Positions 34,905 to 43,750 of a DNA stretch of 64,000 bases are shown here, one piece after another. Location: assembly GCA_002718995.2 (NCBI GenBank), contig PBGL02000011.1, positions 18,018 to 82,017 on the forward strand. Direction: 5' to 3'. The notes under the pieces were generated by a model, which was given only the letters and a program-made list of their open reading frames with translations, was not told where the DNA came from and did no database searches. Numbering within the stretch: the first letter of the stretch is position 1; each line of letters starts with the position of its first letter. The position numbers and the translations under genes are program-made. Origin of the DNA: Methanobacteriota archaeon (GTDB lineage: Archaea; Thermoplasmatota; Poseidoniia; Poseidoniales; Thalassarchaeaceae).

Positions 34905-35888
34905 TCAAGCCGAGGACAACCTGGAAAGACTTCCGATTATCCTCATTGGGAGCGCATCAAGCTGGACCAGGATCACTCTGGATTCACCACTCTCCCTTAC
35001 TAGTAAGGGACTCTCCCAATTTATTCGAAGCCCACCTTCCATGATTTCATCCACCCTGCCTACTCTGAATTGCATGTCCACAGATGCATGAATGACATCA
35101 CCGACCGAGAGCTCCCTCTTCTGAAATGGGGCCTTCGATAGTGATCCCATGGAGGAGGTGTGCGCCGTTACAGAGCTAGAACCCTTGTGAACGATAACAC
35201 TCCCCTTCCCCAATACTCCTTCCTTCAGGCCTCTGAATGCTATTCCCACCCTGTCTCCCGAGTTAGCTTGCTCGACGTCCTCGTCCATCACTTGCAGACT
35301 CCTAACTATCGCGGAGTTTCCCCCTGGCAATTCCTCCACTTCGTCATGCTTGCGGATGACCCCCGATTGGACATACCCTATTCCAACAGTTCCAATTCCC
35401 TGTACGTTGAAGTGCTGGTCAAGAGGGACGATTAGGGAATTCTCGACTGAGCTTTCCATCGCCATCTCGAAGAGAGAATGTCTGATTTCGTGGGGTTCGG
35501 GACAATTCTCCAATATTTCCCAATTCAATCCCGCCTGGGGCAGCAGCATCTTCACCTGTTCTGGATCTACCCATCCACCTTCTTCCGGCTTGATTATGAC
35601 AATTCCCCTTTCCACGCCGGCGCAGCCAAAAGCCACCAGGCACTCCCCGAGAGCAGCGTCAATTTTCGATACCTCGATTAGACCGACCCTTGAAACGTTC
35701 AGAACCGAAAGAAGTGGCCTGATGCTATCTGGATGTTTCAGGGGCCTCAGGATTGATAGTACACGGGACTCATCGCCCACAGTTTCCTTGTGGACATACG
35801 AATCAACATCTCGTGAATCACCCTTCTTGGCAAGAGTACGAGCAAACTCATCGGTACCAACGAATCCGACGTTCAGTACCGACATCAT
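34905..35888 (-). CDS. EF-Tu/SelB-related protein with degenerate GTPase domain
   Basis: A 327-residue protein built like a short translation GTPase. The N-terminal ~130 residues begin NVGFVGTDEFARTLAKKG where SelB or EF-Tu would have GHVDHGKTT, so the P-loop is lost. No NKxD motif is present. Residues ~150-235 carry a clear EF-Tu domain II pattern (IVPLDQHFNVQGIGTVGIGYVQSG, then GDRVGIAFRGL), followed by a domain III-like part. Archaeal SelB-related pseudo-GTPases with this make-up exist but their role is unclear. Binding of RNA or translation factors is likely; GTP hydrolysis is not. Confidence 0.75.
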   Translation of the reverse strand: MMSVLNVGFVGTDEFARTLAKKGDSRDVDSYVHKETVGDESRVLSILRPLKHPDSIRPLLSVLNVSRVGLIEVSKIDAALGECLVAFGCAGVERGIVIIKPEEGGWVDPEQVKMLLPQAGLNWEILENCPEPHEIRHSLFEMAMESSVENSLIVPLDQHFNVQGIGTVGIGYVQSGVIRKHDEVEELPGGNSAIVRSLQVMDEDVEQANSGDRVGIAFRGLKEGVLGKGSVIVHKGSSSVTAHTSSMGSLSKAPFQKRELSVGDVIHASVDMQFRVGRVDEIMEGGLRINWESPLLVRESGESRVILVQLDALPMRIIGSLSRLSSA

Positions 35889-35909
35889 CTCACCCAGTCG
35901 ATCTCGGAC

Positions 35910-36368
35910 TCAAGGAGTTCCACGCATAGCGTCACGTGCATTCTGTGCACCGTCCCAGAGAGATTTCTCATCTTCATTGGACGGAGTGAATTGAGGAACC
36001 GAGATAGGCTTCATGGAATCATCTATGGCTACCATAAAGAAATAGCCAGAGCAAATCTCCTCGGGTTCCCAGTCTGATCGTGTCATTCGGCAGGACCTAA
36101 CTTGGACACCGACTGTTCGGGGGGAAGTCCAGACAACGCGTGCTATGGTCCTAATCACATCTCCCTGATATGCAGGCCTCTTGAACTTCAAAGCATCCAC
36201 GGAGACAGTAACGAATTCCCTATGGGCAAACTTGCTCGCTGCCATTCCAGCAGCAGTGTCCATGATGGACATCAACCGTCCCCCAAATAGGGTATCAAGT
36301 GCGTTTGTATCGCCTGGAAAGACCTCATTGAGTAGGACTACTGGCTCAGTAGAGCGTGGCTCACCCAT
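35910..36368 (-). CDS. acyl-CoA thioesterase, hotdog fold (YciA/ACOT type)
   Basis: Hydrolyses acyl-CoA to free acid and CoA. The 152-residue hotdog-fold protein shows the family layout: an N-terminal LNEVFPGDTNALDTLFGGRL with the catalytic Asn/Asp region, MDTAAGMAASKFAH as the central hotdog helix, then VDALKFKRPAYQGDVI. It lies 21 bases upstream of the pseudo-GTPase gene on the same strand. Chain-length preference is unknown. Confidence 0.9.
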   Translation of the reverse strand: MGEPRSTEPVVLLNEVFPGDTNALDTLFGGRLMSIMDTAAGMAASKFAHREFVTVSVDALKFKRPAYQGDVIRTIARVVWTSPRTVGVQVRSCRMTRSDWEPEEICSGYFFMVAIDDSMKPISVPQFTPSNEDEKSLWDGAQNARDAMRGTP

Positions 36369-36480
36369 GTTCCTCGATTAGGCGCCGAGGTCGTTCCCCC
36401 TTGAATCCATCACCCGGATTTACTCATCGGGAAGCGAAAATGACCGCTTAGTTCAATCGAAAGAGGCCACTCGCAACTCC

Positions 36481-37365
36481 ATGGTTCGTTTGGCACTGAG
36501 AATCCGGAACTGGCTCGCCGGCGGGCCGGTCCACACTTCTGAAACCATAACAGGGCCACCCACGAATGTCCCAGAACTCGGATGGAGGGAGAAGACTCTC
36601 GACGATCCGGATGGGGGCAAGATAGTTTTGTGGCCACATCTTCCTTGTGTTAGGATGCCCCATGGCCTCAGGTCTAGGAGAGTGTGGGACGGAGTAGCAT
36701 TCCTATTGAGTCATAACGATATTTCTATGATGAAGGAGGAGGAGAAACAGGACAGGGCTAGTCCAGGGGTTCACAATGAGGCTGCGATGGCCTCGGGGAC
36801 CACCCTTGGCAGATTGGTTAGGGAACTAGAGGGACTGGATATTGAGGGGCCCAGGATCCCAGATCCCGAGCAGATCAGACATATTCTCCATGCTGAGAAT
36901 TCTCGGGGGGGACTCCCAGTTTTCCCCATAGAGCCCGACCTAGATGATGCCGAATGGTCAGATTGGCTAGAGCGCAGTGCCGAGAAGCAAGTCAATGTCG
37001 CAACTTTGCTATCCACGCTAACTCTTGGTAGGCGATGGTCTAGGAATTCATCATCAGCCATTTCCAAGATTCTCCCCGACAAGGAGGTCGGGGTCGATCT
37101 AGGTGCAGCTGCAGCGGCATGCGCAGCTTGGTGGTTAGAGGAGGAAGGGGTTCTTGGTGACTCCCTATACTCCGAGAGAGACTTGCGCTTCGCTTCTAGG
37201 ATAAGGGGTGCCCTGGCCGACTTGAGGGACAGTAGGGTTGATGATGAGAAAGCACAGGAGCCCACACTGATGGTACCTGTTCACCAAGCCAGACTCCCCT
37301 CAATCGAGGCCGCGATTTCCAGATGGCCAATGCCTGAGGCCCTCCAGAAGGAGGAACAGAAATGA
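36481..37365 (+). CDS. unknown soluble protein upstream of TBP-like gene
   Basis: Not recognised. It has 294 residues, mostly helical by appearance, with a short beta-like N-terminal section containing KIVLWPHLPCVRMPHGLRSR and a central EEEKQDRASPG linker. The C-terminal half (LSTLTLGRRWSRNSSSAISK and DLGAAAAACAAWWLEEEG) looks like a helical bundle. There is no signal peptide or membrane helix. Its stop overlaps the start of the TBP-like gene (ATGA), so the two products are probably made in step and may interact. Confidence 0.7.
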   Translation: MVRLALRIRNWLAGGPVHTSETITGPPTNVPELGWREKTLDDPDGGKIVLWPHLPCVRMPHGLRSRRVWDGVAFLLSHNDISMMKEEEKQDRASPGVHNEAAMASGTTLGRLVRELEGLDIEGPRIPDPEQIRHILHAENSRGGLPVFPIEPDLDDAEWSDWLERSAEKQVNVATLLSTLTLGRRWSRNSSSAISKILPDKEVGVDLGAAAAACAAWWLEEEGVLGDSLYSERDLRFASRIRGALADLRDSRVDDEKAQEPTLMVPVHQARLPSIEAAISRWPMPEALQKEEQK

Positions 37366-37886
37366 CTAATTCTCCATCATTCGTAGTGGAGACCCAGACA
37401 TTCAGATTCAGTCCAACTGCCCCTATTGATCTTGACGAGGCAGTATCGTTAGCCGGCGGTTCCAGGAGCGGGGATTATGTGGTAATCTCTCATGAGAAAC
37501 CAAGGGCTACCTATGTGGTGGAGCCCGACGGATCAGTCCTTGTTCATGGTCTGGCGAGGGCAGAGGTGGCCGAGCTCGCTGTTCAAGAGCTACTGCTGAC
37601 GCTGGGTCAAGCTATCGACGGTCTTTCAATGGAGTCAGGGGAGATGTTAGTTAGCTTTTCAATAGGGAGGGCGGTGATTGAAGACATCGCAATCAGGAGA
37701 TTTGAGGATGTTTCAAAGGACGAGAGGTTAGGGGCCCTCAGGATAGACGCCTCGTTACACAGATCTACATTGATCATTTACGATAATGGAAGAGGAGTTG
37801 TGATCGGCCAGTCGTCCAGGAGAATAGCTGAGATGGCCGTCCGTCATTGGGTCGCACAGCTTGATGGAGAGGGAGCTTTGGCGTGA
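37362..37886 (+). CDS. divergent TBP-fold-like protein with two repeats
   Basis: The 174-residue product has two segments with the pattern of TATA-binding-protein repeats: residues 47-82 (KPRATYVVEPDGSVLVHG, then a helix to LLLTLG) and 133-167 (HRSTLIIYDNGRGVVIGQ, then a helix to WVAQL). These line up with the strand-turn-strand-helix of TBP that reads PKxxxLIFxSGKxVxTG plus a helix. Total length is also near that of TBP (about 180). The DNA-intercalating aromatic residues of TBP are not evident, so promoter binding is doubtful. It may be a TBP-domain protein with another job. Assignment is by pattern only. Confidence 0.6.
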   Translation: MTNSPSFVVETQTFRFSPTAPIDLDEAVSLAGGSRSGDYVVISHEKPRATYVVEPDGSVLVHGLARAEVAELAVQELLLTLGQAIDGLSMESGEMLVSFSIGRAVIEDIAIRRFEDVSKDERLGALRIDASLHRSTLIIYDNGRGVVIGQSSRRIAEMAVRHWVAQLDGEGALA

Positions 37887-37890
37887 GAAA

Positions 37891-38772
37891 ATGCTGGAAA
37901 ATGGCATTTGGACAGGGCCAATAATGGATCAACATATCCATTTAGATCGGAGCAACAGGTTCCTTAGCGCCATAGAGGAGTTTTCTCAATCCGGCGGAAC
38001 GGCGATAATGCTTGTACACAAACCCGGGTTCTCAGGGCAACTGCCATTAGACCTGGATGGTTACAGAGATGCGTACTCACAAACCGTCTCAATGGCGGAA
38101 GTGGTCAGGAAAAAGACCGGGATAGAGGTAGGAGTGACCCTTGGCCCCCACCCAGTTGTTTGGGACTTACAAGCCAACCAAATGGGCGTAAAGAAGTCAA
38201 CCGAGTTACATATCGAGGCTGTGGGATTGGCCTTGGACATGATTGAATCCGGCACGGCTTCTTGTCTTGGAGAGGTCGGCCGTCCACACTATCAGGTCGA
38301 TAACGAGAGATGGGGCCATGCAAACGAGGTTCTTCAGGAGGTAATGTCAATGGCCGCAGTCGAAAAAGTACCAATACAGCTCCATGTTGAGGACAGGGGC
38401 AAGGAAACTTGCAGAGAACTAGCTGAAATGTGCGATTCCGCGGGCCTTCCAAGGTCAAATGCAATCAGACATTTCTCTCCTGCTGACATAAGCACGGAAT
38501 TCACTAGTGGCCTCTCTTCAACCGTCAACATGGGAAAGGGGAGTGTGACTGGACTGGTAGAGACTATTTCCAAATCGGACTCCAAGTGGGGGATGGAGAC
38601 AGACTTCCTGGATGATCCGAATAGGCCCGGTGCAGTACTGGGGCCCAAGACCGTCCCAAAGAGGACCCAGAGGCTATGCTCAGCATTGCTCGAATCGGGT
38701 TGGGAAGAGGATGATGTAGTCGCCCTATTACTAAACATCCACGAGGTATGGCCGAAGCAGCTGTACAGTTGA
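37891..38772 (+). CDS. TatD-like metal-dependent hydrolase (archaeal subgroup)
   Basis: An amidohydrolase-superfamily protein of about 293 residues. The metal motif DQHIHLDRSNRF is near the N-terminus, followed by FSQSGGTAIMLVHKPG, a conserved Glu in CLGEVGRPHY, HVEDRG and a terminal metal Asp in METDFLDDP. This matches the archaeal predicted TatD-related hydrolases rather than bacterial TatD DNase itself. Substrate is unknown. The ATG at 37891 lies 4 bases after the TBP-like stop; TTG 37861 and ATG 37864 lie inside that gene. Confidence 0.82.
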   Translation: MLENGIWTGPIMDQHIHLDRSNRFLSAIEEFSQSGGTAIMLVHKPGFSGQLPLDLDGYRDAYSQTVSMAEVVRKKTGIEVGVTLGPHPVVWDLQANQMGVKKSTELHIEAVGLALDMIESGTASCLGEVGRPHYQVDNERWGHANEVLQEVMSMAAVEKVPIQLHVEDRGKETCRELAEMCDSAGLPRSNAIRHFSPADISTEFTSGLSSTVNMGKGSVTGLVETISKSDSKWGMETDFLDDPNRPGAVLGPKTVPKRTQRLCSALLESGWEEDDVVALLLNIHEVWPKQLYS

Positions 38773-38967
38773 CTACTCAAACTTCGTTTTGGGAGTAAAT
38801 GTCAGTATCCCTCCGCTAATGAAAAGTAGAATTGAGTACACGAAGAAACTAGACTCGCTGAATTGATAATCAATTCCAAGAGCATCAATTGACATAGTCC
38901 AGAACGGGCCGTTAGCAGGCATGAAGACAATCATCATGACAATACCAAGCCTCTGCCTCCAAAGCAT
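38773..38967 (-). CDS. small two-helix membrane protein
   Basis: A possible 64-residue gene convergent with the TatD-like gene. It has a hydrophobic N-terminal segment (LGIVMMIVFMPANGPFW) and a second helix (FFVYSILLFISGGILTF) followed by a basic end. No family is recognised. It is supported by two clean membrane segments and by the absence of any overlapping gene. The size is small enough that a chance frame cannot be excluded. Confidence 0.5.
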   Translation of the reverse strand: MLWRQRLGIVMMIVFMPANGPFWTMSIDALGIDYQFSESSFFVYSILLFISGGILTFTPKTKFE

Positions 38968-39060
38968 GTCAGTGCGAAGAGCACCCCTCTTTTCAAGGAG
39001 AGTCCCGTATCCCCTGCAAACCGAATCGATTTAGAGAGGCCCTGCGCTCGCGAAGCCACA

Positions 39061-39135
39061 GCGCCTGTAGTGAAGGGGTTATCACAAGAGGTTTCCAACC
39101 TCTTGTCCCGGGTTCAAATCCCGGCGGGCGCACCA
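39061..39135 (+). tRNA. tRNA-Gly (anticodon TCC), CCA encoded
   Basis: The acceptor stem is GCGCCTG with CGGGCGC. The D-arm is GTGA/TCAC around aggggtta. The anticodon stem AGAGG/CCTCT holds the loop TTTCCAA, giving anticodon TCC. The T-arm is CCGGG TTCAAAT CCCGG. A73 and an encoded CCA (39133-39135) follow. No intron is present. An AT-rich element (cgatttagag, about 39027-39036) sits at the expected promoter distance. It complements the CCC isoacceptor at 13412. Confidence 0.96.
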
Positions 39136-39189
39136 ACAATGAGGATATGCCAGTGAAGCATTCAAACGCACCCGTCTCTCCCCTGCCCC

Positions 39190-41088
39190 ATGGATGAAGA
39201 GAATGTTTCTCCCGGAGAAAAGGGAGCGTCCATTACAGCAATCAGTAGGGACGATTCTGATATCTCCGACCAGAAGCAGTTGGTAGGGAGGAAAATCTGG
39301 AGAATTTTTCCCTATGTGAAGAGGTACTGGAGAAGGGCTCTGGGGGGGATACTGGCCAATGGCGGTGCAAGGGCCTTCGACCTGATACCTTTCATTGCCA
39401 TAGGGATGGCAGCCGATTACTACAGGGACGGAACATTCACCGATTCGAGGATTCAATCCATTGTGACCTCCGAATCGATCCCCTCCATAGGCGTGATTAG
39501 TTCGGAGGAACTCGGTTTTGGCCTCCTAATCCTCTCATGCTTCACCTTCCTGGCCTTCTTCCAAGGGTTGAGCAATCAACTGTGGCAGTCCACTGCTTAC
39601 AAGGCCCAGCACGATATCAGGATGGACGCAACTAACTCTCTGATGGCTATGGAAGCTTCATACTTCGAGACCAGGCAAATAGGAAATCTGATGTCAGTTC
39701 TTTCTGCTGACGTAGCCCAGTTAGAGGATATAATTTCGGACGCGAGCACCAGCATGATAAGAATCGCAATTACATTCTCCACGGCCTTTGGAATCATGTT
39801 TTGGATGTCGCCAACATTGGCGTTGATCCTGTTCATGCCACTAGTTCTCATCGTTCCAATGGTCGTGTGGTTCTCTACCAGAGTCCAGAGGAAGTATAGA
39901 AAGCAGAGGGAGAGCACAGGCGGAATCGTCGCGATTCTCGAAAACGTACTTTCTGGAATAACAGTAGTTCAGGCATACAATGCAACCGGCTTTGAAGGAT
40001 CAAGGATTGATAGGCAGAGTGGTAACTATCGGGACCAAGCAATTCATGCAGCCAGTCTGAGGAACAGATTTATCCCCGGAATTTACGTTGTGGCAGGCTT
40101 GTCTTTCGGACTCCTAGTTTCAGCAGGAGGGTGGGTACTGCAGTCAGGAGATATTACAATTGGCCAGTTCGTAACGTTCCTCCTGATTTCAACCAGGATG
40201 ACTATGCCCATGTTCATCCTCGGAATGCTACTAAACCAGCTTCAGAAAGGCGAGGCGGCCTCTAAGAGGGTGTTCGCAATCATCGATTTAGAACCGTCTA
40301 TTTTCGACCGCCAAGACGCCATTCCGTTAGACGGCCAAATAGAATCAGTGACGTTCGAAGATGTCACATTCTCCTATCCAACGTCCGAGTCAAATGTCCT
40401 GAATGGCATATCGTTCAATGTCGAATCCGGCGACTTTCTCGGTGTCATGGGTCATACAGGTGCTGGAAAGAGCACGATACTGAAGCTAATCGAGAGATTC
40501 TACGAACCACAACATGGAAGGATCCTGATCAATGGGGTGGACATTAATGAGTACTCAATAGAGTCGATAAGGGCGAGAATTGGATTTGTGTCACAGGACC
40601 CCTTCCTATTCTATGGGACCATCCGTGAGAATGTGGCATACGCTAGGGGCTCAACTGAGGATGAGATTAGTCATGCCCTCGAAATGGCTGGGGCCGCAGA
40701 GTTCGTCTCCGAACTCACCGATGGAATGGACACTATGGTCGGAGATCGAGGAGTGATGCTTTCCGGTGGCCAGAGGGCTAGGGTGAGCTTGGCTAGGGCC
40801 TTATTGAACGATCCCGATTTACTAATTCTCGACGAAGCAAGCGCCGCTCTAGACGCTGAGACTGAGAAGAAGATTCAACTGTCCCTCTTCGGGGGTTCCA
40901 ATGGAAGCAAGAAGAGGATAACCATCGCGGTCGCTCATCGCCTAGCAACCATCAGGAACGCCAACGAGATTGTGGCAATGGTGGACGGAGCGATAGTAGA
41001 GAGGGGAGGGCACAAAGATCTCCTGTCCAACGAAAACGTATACGCATCTCAGTGGTCAATCCAGACAGGAGAACTAGGCGAGGGGTGA
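39190..41088 (+). CDS. ABC exporter, membrane and ATPase domains fused (MsbA/MDR type)
   Basis: A 632-residue half-transporter. Residues ~40-350 form six membrane helices (type I exporter fold). Residues ~375-620 are the nucleotide-binding domain with Walker A GHTGAGKST, Q-loop GFVSQDPFLFYGTIREN, signature LSGGQRARVSLARALL, Walker B LLILDEASAALD and the H-loop VAHRL. It acts as a dimer to export lipids, peptides or drugs; the substrate is unknown. The next gene begins 4 bases after its stop and may be co-transcribed. Confidence 0.93.
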   Translation: MDEENVSPGEKGASITAISRDDSDISDQKQLVGRKIWRIFPYVKRYWRRALGGILANGGARAFDLIPFIAIGMAADYYRDGTFTDSRIQSIVTSESIPSIGVISSEELGFGLLILSCFTFLAFFQGLSNQLWQSTAYKAQHDIRMDATNSLMAMEASYFETRQIGNLMSVLSADVAQLEDIISDASTSMIRIAITFSTAFGIMFWMSPTLALILFMPLVLIVPMVVWFSTRVQRKYRKQRESTGGIVAILENVLSGITVVQAYNATGFEGSRIDRQSGNYRDQAIHAASLRNRFIPGIYVVAGLSFGLLVSAGGWVLQSGDITIGQFVTFLLISTRMTMPMFILGMLLNQLQKGEAASKRVFAIIDLEPSIFDRQDAIPLDGQIESVTFEDVTFSYPTSESNVLNGISFNVESGDFLGVMGHTGAGKSTILKLIERFYEPQHGRILINGVDINEYSIESIRARIGFVSQDPFLFYGTIRENVAYARGSTEDEISHALEMAGAAEFVSELTDGMDTMVGDRGVMLSGGQRARVSLARALLNDPDLLILDEASAALDAETEKKIQLSLFGGSNGSKKRITIAVAHRLATIRNANEIVAMVDGAIVERGGHKDLLSNENVYASQWSIQTGELGEG

Positions 41089-41092
41089 TTCC

Positions 41093-41797
41093 TTGGGCGA
41101 AGTAGATTGGGTTTGGGTGGAGCCGGGATCAACCTATGTCGGATCGGACAACCGGGCATTGTTGTCAGGTGGTCCACAGCCCCGACACGAGTCCAGGATA
41201 GACTACCGATTTCAAATTTCAAGAGAAATGATCGGCCGAGACGTCGCCGAACCAATGGTCGAGGATGGCGATTCGCAAGTCGCCTCAGAGTCGGAATGGC
41301 AGCTGGCATTTGACAGAGGCGCGATATCAGGGGAAGGCGGAGGTATCGAGGAACTGGCTGATAGGATCAGGGGGAGCTACTGGGGCAAGATTTGCGACGG
41401 CCGACCGTGGTTAGAGGATGACTGGATTGCATTGGCGTGCAGAGGCTGGTTTGGAGGCAAGCCTAGGTCACTTTTCTTGAATAATAACGCAAAAAGACCC
41501 GATTTCATTCGACTTGTCAGGAGACAAAATGACCCCAGCCCTCTTGCTCCGAGACTTCCCATAATTTCCCCAAACCGTTCTTCGGTCCTGGTCGAGGAGA
41601 TTTTGATCATCATGATTATTGGAGTGATCCCCTCATTCATCTGGGCATACTTCAATGCCAGTCCAGGATACATCAGTGAGGGGTGGCTCAATCTGGTTAT
41701 GGGCGGTATTTTCATTGGGGTATTCAGTTCAATTTTCTGGAGGCCCCGCCAGAAAACATGGTGGGCAGAGGGCTCGCAGATGTTTCCAAGAAAGTAA
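41093..41797 (+). CDS. membrane protein with partial formylglycine-generating-enzyme-like domain
   Basis: A 234-residue protein starting at a TTG. The N-terminal ~100 residues recall the FGE/SUMF1 fold: GSTYVGSDN, then ESRIDYRFQISREMIGRDV and SEWQLAFDRGAI, which line up with the FxMGSD, the ExPxHxV...FxIxxxxVT segment and EAEWExAxRG of that family. The middle part containing the usual PVxxVSW core is missing, so the domain is much shortened and probably not catalytic. Two membrane helices (about residues 168-185 and 197-212) follow. Fold assignment is tentative. Confidence 0.6.
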   Translation: MGEVDWVWVEPGSTYVGSDNRALLSGGPQPRHESRIDYRFQISREMIGRDVAEPMVEDGDSQVASESEWQLAFDRGAISGEGGGIEELADRIRGSYWGKICDGRPWLEDDWIALACRGWFGGKPRSLFLNNNAKRPDFIRLVRRQNDPSPLAPRLPIISPNRSSVLVEEILIIMIIGVIPSFIWAYFNASPGYISEGWLNLVMGGIFIGVFSSIFWRPRQKTWWAEGSQMFPRK

Positions 41798-41804
41798 AGG
41801 CTCG

Positions 41805-42893
41805 CTAAGAGCCCCTATTCCGATCGTCTATCTGCAACCCGGGACTCCCACTGAATATCCTCCATTTGCCCTTCAGGACTCCCATTCCGTAGTTCCAGTG
41901 AAGGACGAACGTGACTATGGAAGACAGGAAAATAGTCTGGGGGCTCTTGCTCGGAGAAGCGCCTCTTGAGGACCCAAGCCATGCAATTAGATTGTAAATC
42001 ACAATCAGCGATGGAAGCACGTGAACCCCTGCCCTTGGCCACCCCATGGGAACTGTGGACAGCCTGATGTCCCAGAATTCCGGCCAAGCTAGGCCTCCGT
42101 TCGCAAGGCCCCAGAAGAAGAATGCAAAGGCTACCATGACGATTGGAGGGAACGCAGCAACCATTGTGTGTGTGGGGGCGTGAAGTTCTGGGTACCTGTT
42201 GCTGGCAAGGGTCCTCACCATCCCGTAGTTCCTAATCTGCTGCTTAACTCTCGAGAGCCCTCTCCGACGATGCCACATAATCGCTTCTCTGTCCGTCCAC
42301 AGGATATGGCCCGAGGAGGTGATCCTATGATCGAGCATAACGTCCTCAGCCCCTATCGCACCTTCGTCAAATCCTCCGACTTCAGTGAGTACCGATCTCC
42401 GATAACCGGAATTCACCCCGGGCAACTGAGAAGTCCTCTCAAGTTCGAATTTACCTCTCTTTCCATAGTTAGTTCCTGCTGTGAAAATCGTGCTACTGAA
42501 AGCCACATCAATAACTCTCTGTGTAAGGGTTGACTCCTCAACAGGAGCGAAGTTAGGCCCTCCAACACCCGCTACATCATCCCTATCAAACCACCTGATA
42601 AGATTGGATGCCCATTCCTCTGGGACAATTACATCATCGTCCGTGAAGAGGACTATCTCAGATTCCGTCTCCTCTATTGCAATGTTACACGCATCGGCAC
42701 GTGTCTTGGATCCACGGTCGTCTATATGCCTAATTCCACGAGATTCAGCCTCTTCCTTACCCGCATCTCTCGACGGGCCAACTACTACGATTTCCATGTC
42801 CGGGTACGTCTGGGAAAGAAGCCCATCCAAAGTAACCCCCAGTTCTTCCGCGTTCCCAATGCTGGGTACGATTACGCAGACTGAGCGGGTCAT
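41805..42893 (-). CDS. glycosyltransferase family 2 membrane enzyme
   Basis: About 362 residues from the ATG at 42893. It is a GT-A fold transferase with an N-terminal VCVIVPSIGNAEELGVTLDG, the acidic motif FTDDDVIVPEEW binding metal and nucleotide sugar, the acceptor region GFDEGAIGAEDVMLDHRI with the ED motif, and a HRRRGLSRVKQQ segment like the (Q/R)xxRW-type end. Two or more C-terminal membrane helices anchor it (around FPPIVMVAFAFFFWGLA). Probable role is cell-surface glycan or glycolipid synthesis. Confidence 0.88.
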   Translation of the reverse strand: MTRSVCVIVPSIGNAEELGVTLDGLLSQTYPDMEIVVVGPSRDAGKEEAESRGIRHIDDRGSKTRADACNIAIEETESEIVLFTDDDVIVPEEWASNLIRWFDRDDVAGVGGPNFAPVEESTLTQRVIDVAFSSTIFTAGTNYGKRGKFELERTSQLPGVNSGYRRSVLTEVGGFDEGAIGAEDVMLDHRITSSGHILWTDREAIMWHRRRGLSRVKQQIRNYGMVRTLASNRYPELHAPTHTMVAAFPPIVMVAFAFFFWGLANGGLAWPEFWDIRLSTVPMGWPRAGVHVLPSLIVIYNLIAWLGSSRGASPSKSPQTIFLSSIVTFVLHWNYGMGVLKGKWRIFSGSPGLQIDDRNRGS

Positions 42894-42936
42894 GTGCTGC
42901 CGTCGCCCCATTAGCCTTCAACGCAGCGCATAGAAG

Positions 42937-43686
42937 TCAGGGGTCATTTGTCACTCTTGGAGCGAGGAAGTAGGTCCAACTTGCCCCTCCCTCATTGCTG
43001 TTCCACGACATCTTGAACGGGAACTTATCCTTGAATTCGACAGAGACGTCCTCAGTTAGGCCAGTGGCCAACTTCTTTGCTAATGGCTCTAGAAATTGCA
43101 ATGAGTAAGTGGAGCTTGTTGGACTTGGTGCGTTAAGCTCGCTAAGCTCACCAGACTCGAAAGAAACAGTCACGCTCTCGCCAGCTTCCTGATCCGCGGA
43201 AACAGTCAACTTGTTCTCTTCGATACTGAGCTTTACTAACTCATTCACCATCTTTGATGCCCTCAGGGCCCTGGAGAGCTTATCCGCCCCTATTTTGGCA
43301 CCATGCTCGTAGCTAATTCCCGGTTCCTTTGCGGAATTCATGGTCCCTACATCGAGCCCACGGAGGATTCGATGGACCTCCCCAACTCTGACGTTTATCG
43401 CACCTACTGCGTCATCATAGTCAATTTCCACCAAGTCCCCTGGTCCTGCAAGGCCCAAAAGGTCCCTCATCTTGCTGAGCTCGATTCCGATTTCAACCGG
43501 CTCGACCTCATACGTTTCAAAACAGGCATCGCCGATGGTCGCAGACAAAAGTGCCACATGCGACCCATCGACGACTGTTGTGTGTAGGCCATTCTCGCCC
43601 CAGACTAGTTTCGCCTCCTCGGCCAAAACAGAGAGAAGATCAATGATCTCCCTCATCAACTGGGTGTTAGCAGTCACTCTCAGCAT
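42937..43686 (-). CDS. pcn: PCNA sliding clamp
   Basis: Processivity clamp for the replicative polymerase and a platform for repair enzymes. The 249-residue length and features match archaeal PCNA: the N-terminal ADNTQLMREI-like helix, DGSHVALLSATIGDACFETYE, IELSKMRDLLGLAG with the interdomain region after GDLVEI, and a C-terminal TYFLAPRV strand forming part of the PIP-box pocket. A homotrimer is expected. TFS lies upstream on the same strand, 64 bases away. Confidence 0.95.
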   Translation of the reverse strand: MLRVTANTQLMREIIDLLSVLAEEAKLVWGENGLHTTVVDGSHVALLSATIGDACFETYEVEPVEIGIELSKMRDLLGLAGPGDLVEIDYDDAVGAINVRVGEVHRILRGLDVGTMNSAKEPGISYEHGAKIGADKLSRALRASKMVNELVKLSIEENKLTVSADQEAGESVTVSFESGELSELNAPSPTSSTYSLQFLEPLAKKLATGLTEDVSVEFKDKFPFKMSWNSNEGGASWTYFLAPRVTNDP

Positions 43687-43750
43687 CTCATCACTCGCAC
43701 TGGTCTGGGCAGGGGGGGTTATTCATCATTCGGAGACTGAACCTGCTCGT

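Noticed and set aside
37362..37886. Calling the TBP-like gene the general transcription factor TBP
   Set aside because: It matches the repeat pattern only. The DNA-contacting aromatic residues and many invariant TBP positions are not evident.
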